This document shows positions 1-6,255 of a DNA stretch of 12,892 bases, piece by piece. Under the pieces are notes generated by a model. It saw nothing but the letters and a program-made list of their open reading frames with translations, was not told the origin of the DNA and ran no database searches. The translations under genes were made by a program, and so were the position numbers. How positions within the stretch are numbered: position 1 is the first letter of the stretch; the number at the start of each line of letters is the position of its first letter. The stretch covers positions 1 to 12,892 of the forward strand of contig JANQOD010000411.1 of assembly GCA_028289745.1 (NCBI GenBank). Reading direction: 5' to 3'. This DNA comes from Allomuricauda sp. GTDB taxonomy: Bacteria; Bacteroidota; Bacteroidia; Flavobacteriales; Flavobacteriaceae.

Positions 1-135
1 TTGTTGTACCACATATTTTTCCAATACATCTGAAAGAAAGACTTTGATGAACCCATCGTTCTCGATAAGTTCTTCCCATACCACATCAAATTCATAGGGG
101 GGCTGCAATAAAGTGTCCTTCTCCTTTTTTGCCAT
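1..135 (-). CDS. Partial N-terminus, probable maltokinase (or maltokinase-containing protein)
   Basis: An open frame of 45 codons starts at ATG 135-133 and runs off the left edge without a stop. It begins MAKKEKDTLLQPPYEF and ends KYVVQQ. It starts only 4 bases after the glgE stop on the same strand, so the two are very probably co-transcribed and translationally coupled. In the GlgE pathway, glgE is usually clustered with treS and the maltokinase gene that makes maltose-1-phosphate. Maltokinases begin with an N-terminal cap in which an acidic or hydrophobic helix leads into a Q-R-W-[FY]-G-G-K motif, and the visible residues end exactly where that motif would start. The family call is therefore inferred from context and a short N-terminus. 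The catalytic kinase domain is outside the window; a TreS-maltokinase fusion or another pathway protein is possible. Confidence 0.5.
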   Translation of the reverse strand, partial: MAKKEKDTLLQPPYEFDVVWEELIENDGFIKVFLSDVLEKYVVQQ

Positions 136-139
136 ATAA

Positions 140-2080
140 CTATTTGTTTATGTGGAAAATATGAAATGGAATGTCTGTATGCAGTTCAACAAAATTCCAT
201 TCATCGTACCATGTGTACTCGTTAGACGTAATCATATCTTTCAATTGAACGCCCTGACCGATATTGATGCCCAACTCATGCAACGGAAGCTGTAAATGGC
301 CCTGTTGCGTATTATGCGAATCGAGATTGATGACCATGAGGGTCTGATCGGTTTTGGCATCGTTCCACTTATAGAAAGCTATAAGATAATCATTTTCGAT
401 GTGACAAAAACGAATATTATTGGTCTGTTGCAATGATTCGTGGTTTTTACGAATTTGATTGACGCGAGCGATAATATGGGTGATTTTATTTTCGATCGAC
501 CAATCCCAATGGCGCACCTCATATTTTTCGCAATCTTTGTATTCTTCTTTGTTGGGCAATGGTTCGGTGACCATATACTCAAAAACAGGTCCGTAAATAC
601 CGATATTACCGCTCAATGTGCCCGCCAGTGCATAACGTATTAGGTGCATGGCCTCGTTGGCTCCTTGTAAATGGTAGGGATTGATATCTGGCGTGTTTGG
701 CCAAAAATTGGGGCGATAGTATTCTTTCATTTCTGTTTGGGTAAGTTCGACGACATATTCGATCAGTTCGTGTTTACTGACCCGCCAGGTGAAATAGGTG
801 TAAGACTGCGAAAAACCTTGTTTGGCCAATTGTTGCATTACTTTTGGCCTCGAAAAAGCCTCTGCCAAAAACAGCACATCTTGATGGTTCTTCTTGATCT
901 GGGCAATAAGCCAGTGCCAAAAATAGTACGGTTTGGTATGTGGGTTATCGACCCGAAATATAGAGACGCCCCTATCGACCCAATACTGTACGATGTCTAA
1001 CAATTCATCCCACAAAGCCTTGTAAGCAGTGGTTTCATAATAAAAATTGACAATGTCTTGATATTTCTTCGGAGGATTTTCAGCATATTGAATAGTGCCA
1101 TCGGGGCGCTTTCTGAACCATTCAGGGTGTTCTTGAATGTACGGATGGTCGGGAGCCGCCTGAAAAGCAATGTCCAGGGCGACTTCAATATTCATTTTTT
1201 TGGCTTTCTTCACCAACTCGACAAAATCTTTCTCGGTACCCAGCTCAGGATGCACCGATTTATGCCCGCCATGCCGTGAACCGATTGCCCAAGGCACACC
1301 AGAATCGCCCTCAGCAGCATTTACGGTATTGTTCTTACCTTTTCGATTTTTCTCCCCGATCGGATGGATCGGTGGAAAATAAAGGGTATCAAACCCCATT
1401 TTGGCAATACGTGGCAACAATCGTTCACAATCTTTGAACGTACCATGTTTATTGGGTTCAGGCGAAGATGACCGTGGAAAAAACTCGTACCAGGTACTGA
1501 AGTTTGCTTTTTTCCTGTCTACATACACTCGAAGCCTTTTGCTCTCATCGGCCAAGATACGTTGAGGGTATTGCGAAAAAAGATAATGTAACTCCTCTGA
1601 ATTGGCCACCGAGATTGCCTCATCATAACGACTTTCATCTTCAAACAGCGATTGCCAACCCGCTATGGTTTCCTTTTGTTTTGCCACAACCTTGGTCTTA
1701 AGAAATTTTAGATATTGAACACCGTCAAGCAATTCACTCTTGATATGTTGCCCATCTTTTAATTTGGCATCGACGCCGTGCTGCCAGTTCAGGGCATAAT
1801 CGATCCATCCGCGCACACAATAGTCGTATAGCCCCTGTTTATCTACGGTAAAAGTCTCGAAATACACATCTTGCCCTTGGTGCTGCATGCGAACCGTTGA
1901 CCATTTTCTATCCTTTTCGTGTTTAAACAGAATCTCGGCCTGCACCACATCGTGCCCATCGGGTACGATATCGGCATATACGGTCACGGATTCGCCGATG
2001 ACCCTTTTGATAAAAAATTCGCCACATTGCAATTGGGGCGAAACATTTTCGATAACTACCCTTTCTTGTTTTCTTTCCAT
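140..2080 (-). CDS. glgE: GlgE: alpha-1,4-glucan:maltose-1-phosphate maltosyltransferase (GH13_3)
   Basis: This cytosolic 646-residue enzyme transfers maltosyl units from alpha-maltose-1-phosphate to the non-reducing end of alpha-1,4-glucans, the polymerising step of the trehalose-to-glucan (TreS, maltokinase, GlgE, GlgB) route. The length matches the family. An N-terminal beta-sandwich region (about 1-120) is followed by the GH13 barrel with GlgE signatures: LYFPPIHPIG (233-242), GGHKSVHPELGT (271-282), DIAFQAAPDHPY (303-314), the nucleophile aspartate D378 in FRVDNPHTKP, the acid/base glutamate E407 in FLAEAF, and a third catalytic aspartate near D465 in FWPNTPD. A beta-sheet C-terminal domain closes the protein. 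ATG at 2080 is chosen because the predicted promoter lies just upstream and the N-terminus aligns naturally. The next gene follows 4 bases after the stop. Nothing looks truncated; identification is firm. Confidence 0.96.
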   Translation of the reverse strand: MERKQERVVIENVSPQLQCGEFFIKRVIGESVTVYADIVPDGHDVVQAEILFKHEKDRKWSTVRMQHQGQDVYFETFTVDKQGLYDYCVRGWIDYALNWQHGVDAKLKDGQHIKSELLDGVQYLKFLKTKVVAKQKETIAGWQSLFEDESRYDEAISVANSEELHYLFSQYPQRILADESKRLRVYVDRKKANFSTWYEFFPRSSSPEPNKHGTFKDCERLLPRIAKMGFDTLYFPPIHPIGEKNRKGKNNTVNAAEGDSGVPWAIGSRHGGHKSVHPELGTEKDFVELVKKAKKMNIEVALDIAFQAAPDHPYIQEHPEWFRKRPDGTIQYAENPPKKYQDIVNFYYETTAYKALWDELLDIVQYWVDRGVSIFRVDNPHTKPYYFWHWLIAQIKKNHQDVLFLAEAFSRPKVMQQLAKQGFSQSYTYFTWRVSKHELIEYVVELTQTEMKEYYRPNFWPNTPDINPYHLQGANEAMHLIRYALAGTLSGNIGIYGPVFEYMVTEPLPNKEEYKDCEKYEVRHWDWSIENKITHIIARVNQIRKNHESLQQTNNIRFCHIENDYLIAFYKWNDAKTDQTLMVINLDSHNTQQGHLQLPLHELGINIGQGVQLKDMITSNEYTWYDEWNFVELHTDIPFHIFHINK

Positions 2081-2118
2081 AGATTTTGGTTGGTTTTCCT
2101 AAAAATATGAATATAGCA

Positions 2119-2145
2119 CAAACCTACATACAGATCATAATTCAA
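2119..2145 (-). promoter_or_regulatory. Bacteroidota-type promoter for glgE
   Basis: Read on the minus strand, TAGGTTTG (2126-2119) is an exact match to the Bacteroidota -7 consensus TAnnTTTG. A TTG at 2145-2143 is a candidate -33 element with a 16-base spacer, slightly short for the usual range. Transcription would start near 2112, giving a leader of about 30 bases before the glgE ATG at 2080. No equally good element for the divergent plus-strand gene was found in this 145-base intergenic region, which is AT-rich and holds a small imperfect palindrome TTGATTTATCAA at 2172-2183. Confidence 0.6.
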
Positions 2146-2225
2146 TACCCATATTTTTTTTGGAACGCTTTTTGATTTATCAATATAAATTATAGTAAAA
2201 CCATATCAAATTAAAATCAAAAGTT

Positions 2226-2783
2226 ATGAGTTCGATAAAAACTATTTTCGGTATCATCTTGGCATTATTGGTAATCTCATGTGAAGGTCCGCAAGGCCCT
2301 CCAGGTTTTGACGGGCGCGATGGCATTGACGGCCAAGATGGTGTCAATATTCTTGGCAAAGTACTGGAAATCGAAGGTACTTTCTCGGCCGATAACGATT
2401 ACAGCATATTGTACGAGTTTCCCCAAACTGTAGAAGTATTCGATTCAGATGTGGTTTTGGTGTATCTGCTTTTTGACCAAACCGAAGATAGCAATGGCGA
2501 CCCTGTCGATATTTGGCGTTTGTTGCCACAAACCCGAATATTGGACCAAGGTTTGCTGCAATACAATTACGATTTTACCTTTTTGGATGTGAGCATATTC
2601 TTAGAGGCCGATTTTGACCTTACTACCCTGTTACCGGGCGATACCGATAATCAGGTGTTCAGAATTGCGGTCGTACCGGCCGAGTTCGCTTCTGACCCCT
2701 CGTTAGACCTTTCAAATATTGAGGCGGTGATGGGTAGAATGGAAATATCACCCAATGAAATTCCGCAAATAGCGTTAGATTAG
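2226..2783 (+). CDS. Lipoprotein with short collagen-like Gly-X-Y segment
   Basis: An 185-residue exported lipoprotein of unknown function. Residues 1-18 form a signal peptide ending in the lipobox LVISC, with C19 as the predicted acylated cysteine. Directly after the lipid anchor come six Gly-X-Y triplets (21-38: GPQ GPP GFD GRD GID GQD), then an acidic, probably beta-rich domain without cysteines (about 40-185) that I cannot assign to a named family. Collagen-like stretches immediately after the lipobox recur in small Bacteroidota lipoproteins and probably act as a spacer lifting the domain off the membrane; triple-helix formation with so few repeats is doubtful. The gene stands alone, divergent from glgE, and is followed by a strong terminator. 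The ATG at 2226 gives a proper signal peptide. Confidence 0.8.
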   Translation: MSSIKTIFGIILALLVISCEGPQGPPGFDGRDGIDGQDGVNILGKVLEIEGTFSADNDYSILYEFPQTVEVFDSDVVLVYLLFDQTEDSNGDPVDIWRLLPQTRILDQGLLQYNYDFTFLDVSIFLEADFDLTTLLPGDTDNQVFRIAVVPAEFASDPSLDLSNIEAVMGRMEISPNEIPQIALD

Positions 2784-2805
2784 GTTTTCAGCACCTTTTG
2801 GAAGA

Positions 2806-2840
2806 AACCCGAAACCAAAGTTGTTTCGGGTTGCTTTTTT
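2806..2840 (+). terminator. Rho-independent terminator after the collagen-like lipoprotein gene
   Basis: A perfect 10-bp stem, AACCCGAAAC (2806-2815) paired with GTTTCGGGTT (2823-2832), has a 7-base loop and is followed by GC and six T residues (2835-2840). It lies 22 bases after the stop codon of the lipoprotein gene and separates it from the msrB cluster. Confidence 0.85.
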
Positions 2841-2909
2841 ACCGATTTTTATAAGGTCAGGTGCGAAAGTATTTTGTGTTCTTCTCGTCTAAACGAAAAA
2901 TATACTGAA

Positions 2910-3398
2910 ATGCTCAAAAAAATTGCTTTGATCGCTCTTCTTGTTTTCTCGGGATGCAAGGGAACTTCCCAAGAAGAAAAACAGACCGATACTGAAAATA
3001 AAACATTCGCCATCAATAAAACCGATACTGAATGGCGTGCCGAACTGACCGATATGGAGTACTATATACTTCGTAAGGCAGCCACGGAAAATCCTTTTAC
3101 GAGTGATTTGCTTGATAACAAAGAAAAAGGCACCTATGTATGTGCAGGATGTGGCACTGCCCTGTTCGAAAGCGAAACCAAATTCAATTCTGGCACCGGA
3201 TGGCCCAGTTTTTATAAGGAAATCGAAGGTAATGTTGCCTATGATGTGGATTTTAAGATTGGCTATGCCCGTACCGAAGAGCATTGCGCTACTTGTGGTG
3301 GACATCTGGGGCATGTATTTGATGATGGTCCGGCACCTACGGGCAAGCGACACTGTATCAATGGAGCTGCCTTAGACTTTGTTCCTGATAGTGACTAA
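2910..3398 (+). CDS. msrB: Peptide-methionine (R)-S-oxide reductase MsrB, lipoprotein form, 1-Cys type
   Basis: This 162-residue enzyme reduces the R epimer of methionine sulfoxide in proteins. ATG 2910 is preferred over the in-frame ATG at 2874 because it opens directly with a signal peptide, MLKKIALIALLVFSGC, whose C16 is a plausible lipidation site; the longer form would bury the signal behind twelve extra residues. The catalytic domain (about 35-160) has the structural zinc pairs C78/C81 and C126/C129, the GWPSF motif (97-101), HLGHVFDDGP (132-141), and the catalytic cysteine C149 in RHCING. The position that carries the resolving cysteine in 2-Cys MsrBs (SGCGWPSF) is threonine T96 here, and no other free cysteine is present. 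It is therefore a 1-Cys type acting outside the cytoplasm. A second msrB starts 36 bases downstream. Confidence 0.92.
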   Translation: MLKKIALIALLVFSGCKGTSQEEKQTDTENKTFAINKTDTEWRAELTDMEYYILRKAATENPFTSDLLDNKEKGTYVCAGCGTALFESETKFNSGTGWPSFYKEIEGNVAYDVDFKIGYARTEEHCATCGGHLGHVFDDGPAPTGKRHCINGAALDFVPDSD

Positions 3399-3434
3399 AT
3401 GGTATTGCAACCCTTAAAATAGATAGACCTGAAA

Positions 3435-3845
3435 ATGAAAAACAAGTATGCCGTCAACAAGACGGAGGCAGAATGGAAAAAAGAACTCTCGCCAAAAGAA
3501 TATAGGGTGTTGCGGCAAAAAGGGACCGAATATCCCCATACCGGCCAATACAATCTACATTTTGAAAATGGCAATTATCATTGTAGGGCCTGTAATGCCA
3601 AACTTTTTGAAAGCGAACACAAATTTGAAAGTGGTTGTGGCTGGCCTTCTTTTGACCAGGCCATCGAGGGGGCGATCGAGTACATTCGCGATACTTCGCA
3701 TGGCATGATCCGCACCGAAACCGTCTGTGCCAACTGTGGTAGCCACTTGGGGCACGTTTTTGATGACGGCCCACAGGAGACAACAGGGCAACGCTACTGT
3801 ATCAATTCGGTGAGTATTGACTTTGACCCAAAAGAAAGCGTATGA
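3435..3845 (+). CDS. msrB: Peptide-methionine (R)-S-oxide reductase MsrB, cytosolic, 2-Cys type
   Basis: A 136-residue MsrB without a signal peptide, so cytosolic. It has zinc-binding pairs C50/C53 and C98/C101, SGCGWPSF (66-73) with the probable resolving cysteine C68, HLGHVFDDGP (104-113), and the catalytic cysteine C122 in RYCINS. It keeps the classical thioredoxin-recycled 2-Cys arrangement, unlike its upstream paralogue. The start at 3435 gives a compact N-terminus (MKNKYAVNKTEAEW) that aligns with the paralogue's FAINKTDTEW segment. The stop codon overlaps the start of the next gene (ATGA, 3842-3845), and no terminator separates it from the upstream msrB, so the three genes probably form one transcription unit. 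Confidence 0.95.
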   Translation: MKNKYAVNKTEAEWKKELSPKEYRVLRQKGTEYPHTGQYNLHFENGNYHCRACNAKLFESEHKFESGCGWPSFDQAIEGAIEYIRDTSHGMIRTETVCANCGSHLGHVFDDGPQETTGQRYCINSVSIDFDPKESV

Positions 3846-4378
3846 ACCTTTCTCAGCACTATCTCAAAAATATAAGATTTGAGTTCGAACGCTATAAAAC
3901 CATGGGCGAGAAAACATTCGAACAGCTTTCGGCACAAGAGCTGCACTGGCGACCCAGTGAAAATGACAATAGTATAGCAATCATCACAAAACATTTGGCA
4001 GGCAACATGCTCAGCCGTTGGACGAATTTCTTGACCGAAGATGGTGAAAAACCTTGGCGCCATCGAGATACTGAATTTGAAGATCCCCCCAGTACCAAAG
4101 AAGAATTGATACTGGTTTGGGAGAAGGGCTGGCAATGCCTTTTTCAAGCAATCGAGGCGGTCAACGAATCAAATTTTGATGCGAATATCAAGATACGGGG
4201 CAAAAAGCACTCGATCGTTCAAGCTTTCAACCGCCAGTTGGCACACTATGCAAGCCATGTTGGGCAAATCGTTATGCTGGGTAAAATGATAAAAGGCAAA
4301 GAGTGGACCTCATTGTCCATACCAAAGGGTCAATCAGAAGCCTTCAACAAAAATCTGTTCAGAAAAACACCATCTTAA
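3842..4378 (+). CDS. DUF1572 / DinB-superfamily protein
   Basis: A 178-residue cytosolic protein with the four-helix DinB/YfiT-like fold predicted from its pattern. The likely metal-binding histidine triad is H51 (in ITKHLAGN), H135 and H139 (in QLAHYASHVGQ). The segment around 51-76 (HLAGNMLSRW and FLTEDGEKPWRHRD) is typical of the DUF1572 subgroup. The superfamily includes thiol-dependent transferases that use low-molecular-weight thiols, but the substrate of DUF1572 members is unknown, so no reaction is assigned. Its ATG overlaps the msrB stop by 4 bases, implying translational coupling. This pairing with methionine sulfoxide repair suggests, without proving, a role in thiol or oxidative stress metabolism. 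Confidence 0.88.
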   Translation: MNLSQHYLKNIRFEFERYKTMGEKTFEQLSAQELHWRPSENDNSIAIITKHLAGNMLSRWTNFLTEDGEKPWRHRDTEFEDPPSTKEELILVWEKGWQCLFQAIEAVNESNFDANIKIRGKKHSIVQAFNRQLAHYASHVGQIVMLGKMIKGKEWTSLSIPKGQSEAFNKNLFRKTPS

Positions 4379-4393
4379 GTTTTTAAATTTAAG

Positions 4394-4451
4394 GCTCAAG
4401 GTTCTAGGTTCTCATAGTTCGTAATTCTGCATTCATCATTCTAAATTCATG
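4394..4451 (+). repeat. Degenerate heptanucleotide tandem repeat upstream of lpd
   Basis: Eight consecutive 7-base units of the form RYTCnnn: GCTCAAG (4394), GTTCTAG (4401), GTTCTCA (4408), a two-base TA insertion, GTTCGTA (4417), ATTCTGC (4424), ATTCATC (4431), ATTCTAA (4438), ATTCATG (4445). The ATTT at 4387 may be a ninth, weaker unit. Only the first four bases are conserved. The tract occupies the space between the DinB gene and the lpd promoter; it encodes no protein I can support. Confidence 0.65.
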
Positions 4452-4470
4452 CATACTTCGCATTTCACAC

Positions 4471-4502
4471 TTGGAATTTGGTATCTGAATTCCGTATTTT
4501 TG
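4471..4502 (+). promoter_or_regulatory. Bacteroidota-type promoter for lpd, with embedded dyad
   Basis: TATTTTTG at 4495-4502 matches the -7 consensus TAnnTTTG exactly; TTG at 4471-4473 is a candidate -33 element with a 21-base spacer. Predicted transcription start is around 4508-4510. Within the spacer lies an inverted repeat, GGAATT (4473-4478) and AATTCC (4488-4493), with a 9-base gap, ending one base before the -7 element. A regulator bound there would block or reposition RNA polymerase, so it is a candidate operator. Confidence 0.6.
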
Positions 4503-4505
4503 CAC

Positions 4506-4523
4506 CTGCCCGATAGAGGGCAG
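4506..4523 (+). promoter_or_regulatory. Hairpin at the predicted 5' end of the lpd mRNA
   Basis: CTGCCC (4506-4511) pairs perfectly with GGGCAG (4518-4523) around the 6-base loop GATAGA. No T-tract follows, so it is not a terminator. It lies at the predicted transcription start, 31 bases before the lpd ATG, and could stabilise the transcript end or affect translation. Confidence 0.45.
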
Positions 4524-4554
4524 ATTTCCATTGTAGCAACTTAAATCGAACACC

Positions 4555-5952
4555 ATGGGTATGAGTAAATTTGATGTCATTGTTTTGGGAAGTGGTCCCG
4601 GAGGTTATGTTACCGCCATACGTGCTTCGCAATTGGGCCTTAAGACGGCCATTGTTGAGAAAGAAAGTCTTGGGGGCGTATGTTTGAACTGGGGCTGTAT
4701 ACCCACAAAGGCATTGCTCAAATCGGCTCAGGTTTTTGAATATTTGAAACATGCTGAAGATTATGGCCTAAGTGCCAAAAAAGTCGAGCATGATTTCGAT
4801 GCGGTGGTCAAACGCAGTCGAAATGTTGCCGATGGCATGAGCAAAGGTGTTCAGTTTTTGATGAAAAAGAACAAAATAGAGGTGTTGAACGGCTTTGGCA
4901 AGCTACTTCCGGGCAAAAAAGTTGTGGTCAAGGGCGAACATGGCGAGCCTGCTGAATATTCTGCCGATCATATCATCATTGCCACGGGTGCAAGAAGCCG
5001 TGAATTGCCCAGCCTGCCACAAGATGGTAAAAAGGTCATCGGTTACCGTGAGGCCATGACCTTGGAAAAACAGCCCAAGAAAATGATTGTGGTCGGTAGT
5101 GGGGCCATCGGCGTTGAATTTGCATATTTCTACCATACCATGGGCACCGAAGTGACCGTGGTAGAATTTCTTCCGAACATTGTTCCGGTAGAGGATGAGG
5201 ATGTTTCAAAACAATTGGAGCGCAGCTTTAAGAAATCGGGCATCAAGATCATGACCTCGTCAGAGGTGACCAACATTGATACTTCTGGCGAAGGGGCAAA
5301 GGCCACTGTCAAAACCCCAAAGGGTGAAAAAGTATTGGAAGCCGATATCGTTCTTTCTGCCGTTGGCATCAAAACGAACATCGAAAATATAGGATTGGAA
5401 GAGGTGGGCATTGCCGTTGACCGTGATAAGATATTGGTGAACGATTACTATCAGACCAATATTCCGGGATACTATGCCATTGGAGATGTTACCCCTGGCC
5501 AAGCACTTGCACATGTTGCCTCGGCCGAAGGTATTCTCTGTGTCGAAAAAATCGCTGGCATGCACGTTGAACCCTTAGATTATGGCAACATTCCCGGTTG
5601 TACCTATTGCATGCCCGAGGTGGCCTCGGTGGGCTTGACAGAAAAACAGGCGAAAGAACAGAATTACGATATCAAAGTGGGCAAGTTTCCATTTTCTGCA
5701 AGCGGAAAAGCCAAGGCGGCGGGCAACTCTGATGGCTTTGTAAAGGTCATCTTCGATGCCAAATATGGTGAATGGTTAGGTTGTCACATGATCGGGGCCG
5801 GGGTTACCGATATGATTGCAGAAGCCGTGGTGGCGCGTAAATTGGAAACCACGGGCCATGAAGTGTTGAAAGCTGTTCACCCCCACCCTACCATGAGCGA
5901 AGCGGTCATGGAAGCTGTTGCAGATGCCTATGACGAAGTCATTCACCTATAA
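4555..5952 (+). CDS. lpdA: Dihydrolipoyl dehydrogenase (E3)
   Basis: A 465-residue flavoprotein that reoxidises dihydrolipoamide on the E2 or H-protein partners of 2-oxoacid dehydrogenase complexes and the glycine cleavage system, passing electrons to NAD+. Length is normal for the family. Visible motifs are the FAD-binding GSGPGG (12-17), the redox disulfide C43/C48 in GGVCLNWGC, the NAD-binding GSGAIG (181-186), the second FAD motif AIGDV, and the C-terminal catalytic dyad H444 and E449 in HPHPTMSE, supplied by the partner subunit of the homodimer. ATG 4555 and ATG 4561 are both possible starts two codons apart. No E1 or E2 gene is adjacent, so this is a stand-alone lpd with its own promoter. 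A small membrane protein gene follows after 12 bases. Confidence 0.97.
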   Translation: MGMSKFDVIVLGSGPGGYVTAIRASQLGLKTAIVEKESLGGVCLNWGCIPTKALLKSAQVFEYLKHAEDYGLSAKKVEHDFDAVVKRSRNVADGMSKGVQFLMKKNKIEVLNGFGKLLPGKKVVVKGEHGEPAEYSADHIIIATGARSRELPSLPQDGKKVIGYREAMTLEKQPKKMIVVGSGAIGVEFAYFYHTMGTEVTVVEFLPNIVPVEDEDVSKQLERSFKKSGIKIMTSSEVTNIDTSGEGAKATVKTPKGEKVLEADIVLSAVGIKTNIENIGLEEVGIAVDRDKILVNDYYQTNIPGYYAIGDVTPGQALAHVASAEGILCVEKIAGMHVEPLDYGNIPGCTYCMPEVASVGLTEKQAKEQNYDIKVGKFPFSASGKAKAAGNSDGFVKVIFDAKYGEWLGCHMIGAGVTDMIAEAVVARKLETTGHEVLKAVHPHPTMSEAVMEAVADAYDEVIHL

Positions 5953-5964
5953 ACCCATAGGGTC

Positions 5965-6255
5965 TTGATAAAGCTTTTTAGGGCAACTGCCATTCTTGAA
6001 GGAATTTCGTACTTGCTTTTATTTGCCCTGACCATGCCGCTTAAGTATTGGGCCGACATCACCGAACCCAATAAGGTGGTGGGCTATGCACACGGTTTTC
6101 TTTTTATCGCATATGTCGTTATTTGCTTGGTTTTTGTACGTGAACGAAAATGGGGTCTCAAAAAAACGTTTGTACTTTTGATGGCCTCGCTCTTACCATT
6201 CGGAACGTTCTATGCTGACAAGAAGTATCTCAAAGGTCTAGATCAATCTTCTTGA
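5965..6255 (+). CDS. DUF3817 small integral membrane protein
   Basis: A 96-residue protein of unknown function. TTG 5965 is chosen because no ATG lies between the lpd stop and the conserved N-terminus MIKLFRATAILEGISY, which matches the family's usual opening. About three membrane helices are visible (roughly 6-28, 42-60 and 68-86), with the family landmarks EGISYLLL near the N-terminus, YAHGFLFIAYV in the middle and LLPFGTFYADKKYL near the C-terminus. It lies 12 bases after lpd in the same reading frame, so the two probably share a transcript. Its 3' end overlaps the convergent sugar dehydrogenase gene by 13 bases, with no obvious terminator. Confidence 0.85.
   Translation: MIKLFRATAILEGISYLLLFALTMPLKYWADITEPNKVVGYAHGFLFIAYVVICLVFVRERKWGLKKTFVLLMASLLPFGTFYADKKYLKGLDQSS

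Noticed and set aside
2153..2162. TATTTTTTTTG as a -7 element for the collagen-like lipoprotein gene
   Set aside because: The T-run is too long to fit TAnnTTTG and there is no spaced -33 TTG; it looks like a simple homopolymer.
2874..2909. Upstream in-frame ATG for the first msrB
   Set aside because: It would place twelve polar residues before the signal peptide; ATG 2910 gives a direct lipoprotein signal.
2889..3353. Open frame of 154 codons on the minus strand
   Set aside because: It lies wholly antisense to the lipoprotein msrB, whose zinc and catalytic motifs are intact; its translation is low-complexity and resembles no family.
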